Under the pieces are notes generated by a model that did no database searches, had not been told where the DNA came from, and was given only the letters and a program-made list of their open reading frames with translations. Positions 14,102 to 26,281 of a DNA stretch of 64,000 nucleotides are shown in pieces; the first letter of the stretch is position 1; each line of letters opens with the position of its first letter. A program made the translations under genes and the position numbers. The stretch is from NCBI GenBank assembly GCA_014925825.1, contig JACGCK010000161.1, forward strand, positions 1-64,000, read 5' to 3'. Origin of the DNA: Pholiota molesta (taxonomy: Eukaryota; Basidiomycota; Agaricomycetes; Agaricales; Strophariaceae).

Positions 14102-17100
14102 CTACGTCTTCCTCCTCTTCGCCCGGCCACCGCCCTCCTGCATCTCCGCCTCCCGCTTACTCTTCTGCCCCGCCATCCGCATCACATCCTTCCTCCTCTC
14201 CTTCTCCTTCTCCCCCTTCTTCTGCTCCTCCTTCTCCAACTTCTTCGCCCTTTCCGCCTTCTTCTCCTCCTTCTTCTCATGCCTCCTCGCCACTTGATCC
14301 TTCCTTAACGCGCGGATCTGCTGCATCAGCGCCACGGCCTTCCGCTCCTCGGGCTCCAGCACGACCGCGCGTTTCTGGAGGTACGTCGGCGCGCGCTGCG
14401 GCGCCATGAGCTTCGGCTTCGCGCCGTACGGCAGCGCCGCCTGCAGCTTCTTGGGCACGATGAGCGGGTTGAAGCGCCGCGGCGCGCGCTCGATTTTCTT
14501 ATACGTCGAGTTCACGTCGAGTGGCGTCTTGAGGCCTTCGTCGCGCCGGATCTGGCCCGTCAGCCGCATGCCGGTCCATTTGGACTTGTCGGAAAGGAGG
14601 AGGGAGGTAACGGGGTTGTAGAACTTGCGCGGTTGGATGGAGTACCACGCGCGGAGGAAGACGATGTCTGAAAGGTAGTCCCACATCGTAAACACCCGTT
14701 CTCATCATAAAACAAAAATAAAACATACCGCTCTTGAGCACCTTATCCTCAAACGTCGCACGGAACGCGCCATCCGGCTTCGGCAGCGCCTTCTTCACCT
14801 GCCCCCGGATCCCGGACACCGTGCGCACATTCGCGCCCTCAAACTTCGCCACCTCCAGCGCCGACCCGAACATATCCTTGATGAACGCCGTGTTCTTGAA
14901 GATCTTGTACGGCACGCCCGTCAGCTTGATCTTCTTCACGATTTTCGCCGAGCGGTCGATGTCGAGCACAACGCCCGTCGCCGACACCCGGAACCCAGGC
15001 TGGTCTGCGCCCAGCGTGTTGAACGCGCAGAAGCCCGTATTCGGCAGCGCGACGGGCCCATAGAACGTCGCATAGCAGTGCATGTGCTCCGGCGTGTACT
15101 TGAGCATGCGCATCCGGATGCTGTGGTCGTCGAGCGAGTAAATCGGTATGCTCTGGAACCGCCGCCACCCGAGCGAGAAGATGAGCGGGTCGTTCGTCTT
15201 GAGCGTGCGGCTGAACCACCGGTGCCGCTTGATGCGCACCTGCACGTACCCGAACCGCTCCTCCGCCGGCAGCAGCCCGCCGACGACGATGGGGAACGTC
15301 GGGTCGAAGTTCTCGACCATCTCGCACGGCACGTCGTGCAGCTCGATGCGCACGTACTGGCCCGGGCGGAAGCCCTCGACGAGCGTGCGCGCCTCCGCGT
15401 CGACGCCCTCGAACTCGGCCCGGTTCAGCGCGAGCTGCGCCGCGATCGCGTCCTTCTTCTCGTCGTAGAAGTCCGCCTTGGGGCCCGACGGGTCGTCGTA
15501 CTGCTCGTCGAACTTGCGCTTCAGGAGCTCCTTCTTCCGAGCGAGCGCTTCCGCGCGGGACATGTTGCCGGTGGGTTTCGACGTGCGCTCGCCGTCCTCC
15601 TCATCAAACTCCTCGTCCTCGCCGCCGTCTTCGTCTCCACCCTCACCCTCGGCATTGCCGCCATCCTCGACCGCCGCCTCAGCCCCAGTGATGAACAAAT
15701 TCCGGATCGAATCCAACATCTCCTCCGCCTCCCATTTCCTCAGCGCCTCCGCATCCACCGCCTCCTTGCCCTGGTCCAGCACATCCGGGTCCTCCGCCCC
15801 CGTCGCCCTGACCTGGAAAAAGTCGTCCTCCTCCTCGTCCTTGGCGCCGTCCGCCGCGTTCCGCGGGCCATGGACGATCTCGTCTGGCGATAGCGACGAG
15901 CTGTAGATGAGCTTGATCCAGTCCTTCTTCCGCCTGTGAGTGCCGGCAGCGAGCTGCGCGGCGCGGTCCGCGAGGTTCGCTTTCCAGCGGGGTATTGACT
16001 CGTCGTCTTCGTCCGCGTCGTCCTCGTCGCTCGGGATGTCTTCGTCGTCATCCGGAATGTCGTTGTCCTCTTTTAGCTTGGCGCGCGCACCGCGCTCGTC
16101 CTCGTTCTCGCCTAGATCAGAGTCGCTGTCGGCGTAATCGATCTCCGTGCGCTCCTGTGTGTTCGAAGGCAGGGTGCGTGTGACGGTGCGCCGGCTCGTG
16201 CGCCCAGTGTTCTCAGCATGGCGCGGGATGTCCTCGTCCATGCCATCGTCTTCCTCGTCCGAATCGATCCCCGAGTCAGACTGCTCGCTCTCCTCCTCTT
16301 CCTCCTCGTCCTCGCTCTCCTCCTGATCCACCATCAGCGCCTTCGACGACGACCCAAACAGCCGGATATCGCTCTGCGCGACCCTGTCCTCCAGCGTCTG
16401 GTCCACATCCTGCAGGTCCATCACCATGCGCTCGCCCTCGCCCTGCGCCACGTCCGTGTTCCCGCGCGTAAAGCTCCCCGGCACGTTCACCCACACCGCG
16501 TCCTTGTCGTACATCACGCCGCCCACGTCGCTCATCGGCGCATGAATCAATAATTTTTTCTTCTCGCTGAGCTTGCGCCGCGTCTCCGAGTCCGCGGTCG
16601 GCAGCGGGCACGGGTCGCCCAGCGCGGTGACGCGCGCGAGCGGGAGGTCGCCGACGCCCGGGATGTGCACGTTCGTGCCCAGCCGCAGGTGCGTGCCGCG
16701 GACGTAGCCGTAGAGCGTGATGCTCCTGTCGCACTTGCCCTTGGACGTGCGCACGGCCTCGCGCGGGGTGAGGTCCTCGAGGCGGTCGGCGAGCAGGTAG
16801 GGGTGGGTGTTGCGGAAGACGAGCGGGCGGAACTTCATGACGGAGATGAAGCGGGTGAGGTTGGTGATTTCGGTGTCGGGGTAGCGGCCGTTGAGCACGC
16901 CGGAGAGGTAGAAGAGTTTGGCGCCCTGGTAGATTTCGGTCCAGAAGCGCTTTTTGAGGGCCTTTTTGGTGTCTTTGAGGGTGGAGGCCTTTTTGATGAG
17001 GTCGAGATGGGTGAGGATACCGATGACCTTGGGAAAACCATGCGATTGGAGAATATTGAGGAACTCGAAGGTTTCCTACAAAGATGTCAGAATAAAAAAT

Positions 17101-17699
17101 AAATTAGACACTGCGGGAGGTCGACGATTATTCGAGTCGGAAAATGAATGAACCGTTGGATTCAACATTAGTACATTGAAAGGACTTCAGATGTGTTTTG
17201 TGGCTTGAACAATGGTTGACTCCCCGCAGTGAGAGGCGAAATGACACACCATTTCAAAGCCAAACGAGCCGTCGACCATGAGCAGGACAAGGTCTGCAAT
17301 CTTGCCGATATCAATCATACTGTTGATATCGTTATTGCACTCGATGAACGTGAGCCGCCTCTTCTTGCCGCTGACGACGGTAATGGGGCCCTTGGCCTCG
17401 TTCAGGGTCTGTTTCGCATAGCGGCGGACGAGTGACTTGAGCAGGGTGGTCTTTCCGACCCCAGAGGGCCCAACGATAGCGATGATCACGGGCGGGGGAT
17501 CGTCGTCGGGCGTGCGGTTGACGAGGGGGACATGGAGGCGGGTCTGGTCTCGCTCGACGTTGCGGCGGCCCTGCCTGTCGGCTCTGCGGCCAGACTTGGG
17601 CGCAAAGGCCTTTTCGTTGAAGCCATGTTGCTTCTCCTTCTTGCTGGCCTTGCCGCCCTTGTCCGATTTTCTGTGCGCCTTGTGCGTCTGGTCGTCCAT
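14102..17699 (-). CDS. BMS1: Ribosome biogenesis GTPase Bms1
   Basis: A GTPase of the small-subunit processome; it works with Rcl1 in the nucleolus during early 40S maturation. Three exons (minus): 17699-17250, 17075-14729, 14667-14102; 3363 nt, 1120 aa, normal for Bms1. Basic N-terminus with [14 protein letters not shown]-loop GPSGVGKT at residues 77-84; [10 protein letters not shown] and [14 protein letters not shown] follow before intron 1. After it come the conserved [11 protein letters not shown] region and [16 protein letters not shown]. The middle is very acidic (several ED runs), then the AARP2CN/RIBIOP_C portion ([36 protein letters not shown]) and a lysine-rich tail ending RAKRRKT. 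Codon use is strongly GC-biased, as in the neighbouring conserved genes. The start was taken at the ATG before DDQTHK; an in-frame ATG further upstream would fall in the promoter region. Confidence 0.96.
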
Positions 17700-17759
17700 G
17701 GCAGAGTGATCACATACAATTTGCATACGATTCTGAAAAACCCAATACAATGTGTCACG

Positions 17760-17787
17760 ATCACGATCATGGTATGTCACAGTCACG
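17760..17787 (-). promoter_or_regulatory. 28-bp motif upstream of BMS1, shared with SMC3
   Basis: On the plus strand it reads ATCACGATC, AT, GGTATGTCACAGTCACG. It ends 61 bases upstream of the BMS1 start codon and differs from the SMC3 copy at 5853-5880 only in the two central bases. Relative to transcription the two copies lie in opposite orientations, as many factor-binding sites can. Function is inferred only from sharing and position. Confidence 0.5.
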
Positions 17788-18249
17788 GATATGATATACC
17801 CAAAAATAAAAGCAAGCGCTTATGAAAAACAACAAATGAAGAGTAGGGACAAACTCTGGGTAAAATTTGAATTTGAATTTCAGCAAGTACCAATAGTAAC
17901 CTGACTAGCTGTGTCAAAAATTTGATGGCGTTTTCAGATACCAGAAGGGAGACTGTGCAGTTGCTGTGCAGAATCAATTCAGAATGATTAAGTACGAAGG
18001 AATGTGTTATATCGCCCCTACCGACATGGGGCGGGGCAGGTCAAAGACAACTAACACGGGGTGCAGGATCAGATAAAAGGTCATCGCAAGAATCCAACAA
18101 GTAAATCAAATTAAATAAATGACCAAATGTACAACAAATGCACACATATAAAGGCAACGATTAAGTACATGAAAAGACACAAGAGACCCGAGGCGCGTGC
18201 ACTATAAATTATTTAATACAAACTACTCCCTATAAATGCATTCCATCGT
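17788..18249. other. Intergenic between BMS1 and the peroxidase gene
   Basis: About 460 bp of AT-rich DNA between the BMS1 upstream motif and the 3' end of the peroxidase gene. No coding segment, repeat or RNA gene was recognised. It should contain the BMS1 upstream region and the peroxidase 3' UTR and terminator. Confidence 0.6.
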
Positions 18250-19638
<1,389 letters not shown>

Positions 19639-19694
19639 CTATTTGAGAGGAAATGTGAATAGGATGGTGAAGAGATTGGGCGTTCCGCGCAGAG

Positions 19695-19702
19695 CTTTTA
19701 TA
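19695..19702 (-). promoter_or_regulatory. TATA box of the peroxidase gene
   Basis: TATAAAAG on the minus strand, 73 bases upstream of the peroxidase start codon. This is a normal distance for a strongly regulated secreted-enzyme gene of a basidiomycete. Confidence 0.65.
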
Positions 19703-21060
19703 CGCAAACTTTGACCCCATTTTCCGGGTCATTTTTTGTTACATGGGAGCTGCTGCCCTTGGGTACGCGACACGACGAAACTTGTAGACAACATCCAGAA
19801 TAACGTCGTCGAATCAGACAGCTCGATGTGCGAGAAAGATGGACTGCATTTAGATTTGCCAAGAACAGCGCCTCGGATGAGCGCTAGTGAGGTCGGGCCG
19901 AGATGAAGAGATGCCTATCCAAACAAATCACTGCCACGCCCGCAAGCTGTCTGTACAAATGCCGGATTGCCTTGTAGTTCGCGCCAAAGTATCGTAGGGG
20001 GCAAGTGTAATGTGCATCGATGGCAGAGGACGAGAGAGCTGCTTATTTGGCCGACATTTAAATTTGTGATGAAGGCCCAGCGCTTCGCATCACATCATGA
20101 TATAAATAAATAACTTCAAAGCTCGAGGAATAGGTGGCACGGTTCCAGCACGGTTCTCATGTCTAAATTTAAGATACGATGTCTAAATGTAAGATACATA
20201 GGTCGTTTCATGGAAATGGAGTCCGAGAATGTACGCCATTATCTATATATCCGTCAACGTCGCTATTTCTCAGGAGCAACTATTCGGCAACTGTTCTAGG
20301 AGTCAATGAGACGAAACATGACTCCGATTCCCTGAAGGCTGAAGCTGATACATGGCCTAAGTATAACGGCTTCGGGCTCGGTGTTGAAGAGCGGGCTGTT
20401 CACCCTCGTTCGTCGCCACGGTTATACATACGCCCGGATAGGCTATGTACATGCAAATCTCGGCGCTCAGCATCGAGGCCACATCTATTTAGACATATTC
20501 TATCTAAACGGGCATAGCATGAGAGTATAGAGATTAGTCTACACGACAAAGACTATTCATATCATTTCCCTATTGACTTCGTAACCCTGCAGAAGCCAGA
20601 GCTTTTGACGTGAGCTTGAATATCTGACATTTTATCCTCACGCAAGGATACATTCCTTCTGCACTAGCTTTCTGATCTTGATATCAATATCCACCCACAC
20701 CAATATCTTTATACAACAACACCGGTATGTGAATTCTTCATGCCAAATTTAAAGACTAGTAACCGTCATGATAGCTCCTTGAAATGATGTTGTTTAAATT
20801 GTTCACGCAGGAGAACAGGTACCAAACCTATAGCTCAATACGCAGTAGGGTACAAATAACAAGCTCATCTACATGAATTTAAAGTCTAGCCTATGAATAA
20901 CAATGATTTGATTCCTTAGACTACCTGGTAGTTCGTACAGTATGTACCGAACAAAAGTGTACTATAAAAATACAACCTACTTCAATGACTTGTCCTTGTG
21001 AAGAGTGTTTTTCTTAGTGGCCTATGAAGTTGTAACTCATTAATTTCATTACTTACATAG
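19703..21060. other. Intergenic, peroxidase upstream region and unassigned DNA
   Basis: About 1.36 kb with no recognisable gene. The segment nearest the peroxidase should be its promoter. A stretch at about 20780-20870 (CTTGAAATGATGT, TTCACGC, GGAGAAC) resembles one at 46853-46935, so it is probably a relic of a dispersed repeat. The remaining short open frames show no family resemblance. Confidence 0.5.
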
Positions 21061-22185
21061 CTATTTAACACGTAAATGGCGTCCTCCCTGTGGGCTAGGA
21101 CTATGCATCGGCGGGTCCGCACACAGCTCCCACATCCCCCTCCGATGTGCACTATCACACCAAATCTCTAGCTCAGTATTCGTCGCCGGCAGCTCCAGTA
21201 CAAACAGCCTCGTCTTCGCCACCGGCCGCGACACGCGCAGTCCGCCTGCGTTTCCCCTCGGCCGCGTGAAGATCACCATCTCCAAAGCCGGATACATTTC
21301 ATGATCATCAAACATCCCCAGCCCAATCCGCGGCGTGTTCTCCGCGCCAGCATCGCCGTCCCGCCCGCTCGTGCCGTACGACAGCTGCGTGAGGTGGGGC
21401 AGCGGAATGTGCACCGGCACGCGGTCACCGATCAGCCTTAGGCGCGTGAGCTGCGCAAAGAACGCCGCGCCATGCGCTGTGCCTAGGAGCCCCGCCCACG
21501 CCTGCGCCCGCGTCGAGAGCAGCGTCAGGTCCTTACACTCCGCGTGGCTCACCCGCGCCCCGCGCAGCGTCACCGCCTCCTTCACGACATGCGTGTTCGA
21601 CGCCAGCGCGCGGAGCTGCGTGCACTTCTTCACGATGCCCACCGCCGTGGCCAGCGAGGCCTCCTGCAGCGGCGTCACCCACATGTAGCGGACGAGCCCC
21701 GCGAGCGGCTGCGGCTGCACGCGCGTGCGGAGGAGCAGGTCGAAGGACCGCACCTGCTCCGGCGAGATCAGCCGCACAGGCATGCGCGGCAGGCACGCGC
21801 GGAACGTGAGGGCCTGGCACCGCCGCGAGGCTCGCACGAGGCTGGCGTACGTCGCCGGCCAGTCCGCCGCGTGCGCGAGGACGAGGAGGGCGACCTCTGG
21901 GGGCAGGTCGAGGAGTCGAAACGCGCTGCCCTCGACGATCTGCCGGCGCTTCTCGTCCAGTGCGCGCTGCTCGCTTTGCAGGCGCCGCAGCTGGGCGAAG
22001 TACTGCCTCGACGTTGTTCGTCCCGGGTCTGGCTCTGTGCGGCGTATGAGCGTCTCTTCGTCTTTGCTTAGCTGGTTGACGAAGTAGGTGTAGAGCGCGG
22101 AGAGAAGGATTATCCAAGAGAGCGTCCAGCGGACGCTCCCGGCGAAGAACAGAGAGGCGGGGATATCGATGAGGTGCGAGAGCAT
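21061..22185 (-). CDS. F-box-like protein with N-terminal membrane segment
   Basis: A single-exon frame of 374 aa. A hydrophobic stretch at about residues 11-37 (SLFFAG, WTLSWIILLSALYTYFV) may anchor it in a membrane. A coiled segment rich in R, Q and E follows. The region FRLLDLPPEVALLVLAHAAD, then YASLVRASRRCQAL (about residues 88-127), looks like a fungal F-box-like domain, which normally binds Skp1 in SCF ubiquitin ligases. The remainder has irregular leucine-rich spacing (DLTLLSTRA, LTRLRLIG, LPHLTQLSYG) as in many Agaricomycete F-box proteins with degenerate LRRs. Codon use is GC-rich and the frame is long and clean, so expression is plausible. Substrate unknown. A transmembrane F-box-like protein is less common than the soluble kind. 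Confidence 0.75.
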   Translation of the reverse strand: MLSHLIDIPASLFFAGSVRWTLSWIILLSALYTYFVNQLSKDEETLIRRTEPDPGRTTSRQYFAQLRRLQSEQRALDEKRRQIVEGSAFRLLDLPPEVALLVLAHAADWPATYASLVRASRRCQALTFRACLPRMPVRLISPEQVRSFDLLLRTRVQPQPLAGLVRYMWVTPLQEASLATAVGIVKKCTQLRALASNTHVVKEAVTLRGARVSHAECKDLTLLSTRAQAWAGLLGTAHGAAFFAQLTRLRLIGDRVPVHIPLPHLTQLSYGTSGRDGDAGAENTPRIGLGMFDDHEMYPALEMVIFTRPRGNAGGLRVSRPVAKTRLFVLELPATNTELEIWCDSAHRRGMWELCADPPMHSPSPQGGRHLRVK

Positions 22186-22836
22186 CCTGCCTGAAGTGAT
22201 AAATCATGCACGGTTGCACAGACATCAATCTGAATCACTATTCATCGCAGACAGATTAGAATGCAAGATATGCTCACCACACCGACGGAGACAGTTTGTT
22301 CTAAGATAAGAACTGGAGAAAAAGCTGCACGGCATCCTGCGTAGTCACTCCGCGAGGCGATATCGGACAATGGCCACGAGGTCAGGCAGGTCAAATGTAC
22401 AACTGTGTATGGGAACGTGTGCGCCTCAAGGCTCAAGGGAAAGATTAAGTAGATGTCAGTCAATAAAAGTGCTGCGAGCGCCAGAGGAAGTAAAGGTGAT
22501 GATGGATGTCGATGAGAACGATGCAGACGTGATAACGCAAGATCAACATCGTCTATTGTGTGTGCAGTGATAGTGATAGTGATAGTGATAGATTATGATC
22601 AGCTGGTCCAGTAGAGCGTCCGAGGTCTTAGCAGGTCGCACATTTGCTTCCAACATAGATCGTGTGAATGTTTTATTTCTACAATGGTTCGCACTGGCAC
22701 AAGCCAGCGTTATCGTTCGTTTTTATGATCTCGTTGCGTGTTTCATTCAACGCATAGCTGCTGTCATACGAACTCAACCCAACATCTTCCAACTCGAATC
22801 TGACGCCTCTGGGGATTCTCAAAGCTTTTCCTTCCC
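22186..22836. other. Intergenic with (GTGATA)4 microsatellite
   Basis: A 650-bp region between two divergently oriented F-box-like genes. It contains four perfect GTGATA units at 22567-22590 and no credible gene. Confidence 0.6.
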
Positions 22837-23501
22837 ATGGCTCTGCTAAGTAGCTCGCTTGTCATTCCTCAAGAAATATGCGGCCTCATCTGCGAAGACC
22901 CATCTTTGGCCCAATCCGACCTCTATGCTCTCTGCCTGGTCTCGCGTGCCTTCCGCGAAGAAGCAGAGCGCATTCTCAACATCTACCTAGTAGATCTTCG
23001 CGGCAAGCGCAATATCAGGGCATTCTGCGAAAAGATCATTGCCAGTCGGTACCTCGCAAATTCCCTGGACACGCTGATTATCCACATGCCCCCTGAAGGA
23101 AACCTCAATGTAAGTTGAAAACATTTGCGAACTCGTATTTTTCTCTTATCGAGCTCACCTCGTTTCTGGACCACCAGAAAATGATTGACACCCTTATCGT
23201 GGCGCCAGAGAGAAAAAGTGCAGTCAAATCATCATGGTACATAGCTTCGTGTCACTTGAAAAGACTACGTTGTTCCGCGAAAATCATCCAGGCGTTGTTT
23301 ATCCGTATGTAGGGTCTATCTTTGAGGCGATTCATCCTCATCGAGAAAACGCTGTCGGAATATACTCGTGATGATCTTTCGCGTATCGTGAAATTATCGG
23401 CACCAACGTCGCAGAAAGATCCCAACGAGTGGCCAAAGTACGATAACAATATCGCGGCATATCGGCAGCTTTGGAAATCGCAATGGTGTCGACGTCGTTA
23501 G
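22837..23501 (+). pseudogene. F-box-like gene, internally deleted with in-frame stop
   Basis: Exon 1 (22837-23109) starts MALLSSSLVIPQEICGLIC and contains DLYALCLVSRAFREEAERIL, then FCEKIIASRYLANSLDTL and IHMPPEGN. This is the same order as in the F-box-like genes at 23924-25191 (DLYTLVSVSRSFWKECERQL, YMPPQTD) and 54214-55434. A GT-AG intron (23110-23177) follows. Exon 2 reads in frame to a TAG at 23310-23312, and the same frame then continues open for 62 codons to a TAG at 23499-23501 (ending LWKSQWCRRR). Compared with the paralogues, most of the leucine-rich middle is missing. Loss of function is likely, although a short protein ending at the first TAG could still be made. Confidence 0.6.
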
Positions 23502-23923
23502 TCTGTATGAATCACACTTGCATCGCTATCACACCCTTTCTTGCGCCCTCCACCGTATTGCAAATTTAAGAAAGAACTAATAATCAATAGCAATAGACGG
23601 ACACTTTGTAGATTGTATGTAGAGTGTAAAGCGAGGAAATAAAGCAAGATATCAGGAAACATCCAGAAAACAAGTATAGCGTGCAAGAAAACATGAGAAA
23701 ACAGGTGTAGCATATATCAGAGCAGTGGACGTAGCAGGAAGGAAATCTATGGAGAGTCTGTTACTAAAATCTGAGCATGGCCGAATAATATCTGACCAAT
23801 TCGCAAATGCAAAGTTCAGAGAGCGGAAGAAAGAATATTCGGAGTCAGGAGAAGGGGGCTGTCATATTTACCATATTGGCGCTACGGGCGGCCAGCGAGG
23901 GACCACGAAAGGAGGTTGAGGTT
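23502..23923. other. Intergenic between convergent F-box-like genes
   Basis: About 420 bp. No gene, repeat or RNA seen. It should hold the 3' ends of both flanking genes. Confidence 0.6.
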
Positions 23924-25191
23924 CTACAGGCGCCGATATACATCTGGAATAAACTGCAGGAATATTGGTCGTGCCAGCCTTAGCTTCACGAGAGGCCCAT
24001 CCCCAGTGTTTCTGTTATGAATGTACTCGTATCTTGGCGTCATTAAAGTCAGCGTCCGCAACATCGGGATCGCTTCCATAATTCTGGTTGCAGCAGCTAG
24101 GCGGCCGACCTCTGTATTCAGCTCGGTATAGAAGCTTTCAGTCGCCGAAACAGAGGGATTGTCTGGTCGTTTGAACGGGGGGCATAGCCGAAGAGCGACA
24201 AGCTGGGGGAAAGTTCCGCGGGGGAAGGAAAATGCTCCGAAAGGAGAATTGGAATATCCGTCCTGAAGAATGGATTCAAATTCGAATGAGTATAATTTCC
24301 AGCGCAATAGGACTAGGGAATGGTGCTTACTTTCCAGCAGAAGTCTTGAATTTCCAGCATCTTGAGCGCAGATAAGCGCATCTGAGAAACACCCCCAACA
24401 AGGTTTTGAATTTCCCAAACGTCTCCACACATAAACCTCGTTATGCGCAACATGCGCAGTGTGCCACGTAAAGTATAAAGGTTCTGGAGCATTGTCGTGT
24501 CTGCCTCCTGCGACGAATTATCATTGACCAGAAACAAAACTTGTATCTTCCAATTATACCGTCGCGGCTCAGAAACCATCTCCTGAAAACCCGACGCCAG
24601 GCAGAACAGCATCTTCAGTTCGCGCAAAGGTATATGCTTCAGATCGACTTTGCCGCCACAAATCAGATTGAGCCTTTCAAGGACCGGCTGACTTTCAATA
24701 AAGGGTTGAAGTGCTGTCAGCTCGAAATAATTGTTCGTCAGTTCCCTAAGCTTGAATGCGTGGCCTTCCAAGATCCAAGTCTGCAGTGCTTCCCCCTTTA
24801 CAGGACATCGTATGTTAGGTGACTTTACTTTCGTAGAGTCAGAGAAGATTTCTAGCGATTTTAGATTGACGGCCAGATGCAAGGTTCTCGTTAGTCCAGA
24901 GAGATCGGCCACCTGGAAGTCCGTTTGTGGCGGCATATAGAGGGTGAGTTTGAAGATGCGTTCGGCAAGATGCGGCCTGCGGCGGATAGTGGCGCAAAAT
25001 CTCTTGATTTTGGCCTTGTTCAACAGGGTTGGATGGTTATAAAGCTGGCGCTCGCATTCTTTCCAGAACGAACGCGAGACAGAGACAAGGGTGTAGAGAT
25101 CGCATTGTGGAAGGGCCCCGGACTCGATGATGCAAGCGCAGAGCTCTGGAGGAACAAAGATTCCCATATTCGAATCACTGGATACGTCCAT
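23924..25191 (-). CDS. F-box-like protein, family of the 54.2-kb gene
   Basis: Two exons (minus): 25191-24331 (861 nt) and 24262-23924 (339 nt), 399 aa; the intron is 68 nt. Start MDVSSDSN chosen because the paralogue at 54214 starts MDAPPDSN in the same sequence context; in-frame ATGs at 25197 and 25200 also exist. The N-terminal FVPPELCACIIESG, then DLYTLVSVSRSFWKECERQL, is an F-box-like motif; irregular leucine-rich segments follow (LHLAVNLKSLEIF, IPLRELKMLF, LRMLRITRF). Exon 2 carries FPQLVALRLCPPFKRPDNP and ELNTEVGRLAAATRIM, shared almost word for word with the paralogue. It probably acts as a substrate receptor for an SCF-type ligase; target unknown. Confidence 0.8.
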
Positions 25192-26281
25192 CGACATCAT
25201 AAGATGCTTGTAGCTCTTCGCCACCTAGATTCAAGAAGATATTATAGTGCGTTCTGAACTTTCCGGAACAGCCCGAGGATTGCCAGTGGGAATGGAAATT
25301 TGGCGTTCGACGTGCAAGCAGCGTGTTAGCAGCGACAGTAGGCGACAGTCTATCCAAGTGGATGAGTTGTTGAGGCAGGCCACCAGGGTCCAGAGCCGTA
25401 CGACAAATGACTACATGATAGATGAGATGAGGTGTTCAACCAACGTCTAGAGGAATATCATGCATTGGACTTACGAGGTGGTGGGTGGTGGTTGAAAAGC
25501 TGGATGGAAAAACAGAAAATCTACGACCGAACTTTCAACCGCCTCGAATATTCACACGCATGGACCTACAACAAAGGCACAACAAGGTCACAAGGCAATC
25601 ACAAGGGCATAAAAGGGCAAAAACAATGACATATCGGAAGAGATCCCATCGAGTGATACTGGTGGCGCTTGGTAAAGGGTCGGCAAACATCGACAGAAAA
25701 AACGTGAACAACAAGAAATGGTTCGTTGAATTTCTGGTAAGCATGTTCATAGATGTGCTGGCCCCTGGGATATCATCAAATCCAGCCGCTTAAAGTCTAA
25801 GGTCGTCGAGATTCCTTCCAATAGTTCACTTCACATCAACTACACTCCCCGCCACTGTATTCAGCTTGAAAGTGAAGCTATCACAGAGTGGCACAAGTAT
25901 AGAAGTACTAGAAGAACCAAAGAACACAAATAAATAATTGACGGAGATTGATGTAACGTAATGCGAGGAGAGAAAACAAGTACAGAATGCAAGGAATCAA
26001 AAAAAAAAAAAGAAAAGAAACAATATGAAAAGCGAGCGTATCAAGCTTGGATCAGAAGAAGAAATCTAAGGAAAGCGATATCGATATGCTGGTGTGGTAC
26101 CCTCAACACCTACTAACGAGTTCACAAGTGCGAGGGAGATTTCAGACGATGGTAGGGGAGAGTCCACTGGTGACAAGAAAAAGAAAGTGTTGGCATATCA
26201 TAGTAACCATAACCATATATCATATCATACCATATCCTACGTGCTAGTACCACCGCGGAGTTCGACCTGTCGTCGATTATT
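25192..26281. other. Intergenic, no gene recognised
   Basis: 1.09 kb between an F-box-like gene start and the 3' end of the spindle pole body gene. A run of A residues with AAAGAAAAG lies near 25999-26020 and a short TATCATA-rich stretch near 26210-26235. Open frames here lack family resemblance and splice support. Confidence 0.55.

Noticed and set aside
14839..16734. Long open frames opposite and alongside BMS1
   Set aside because: GC-rich codon bias of the real gene leaves other frames open; the minus-strand BMS1 frame explains the sequence completely.
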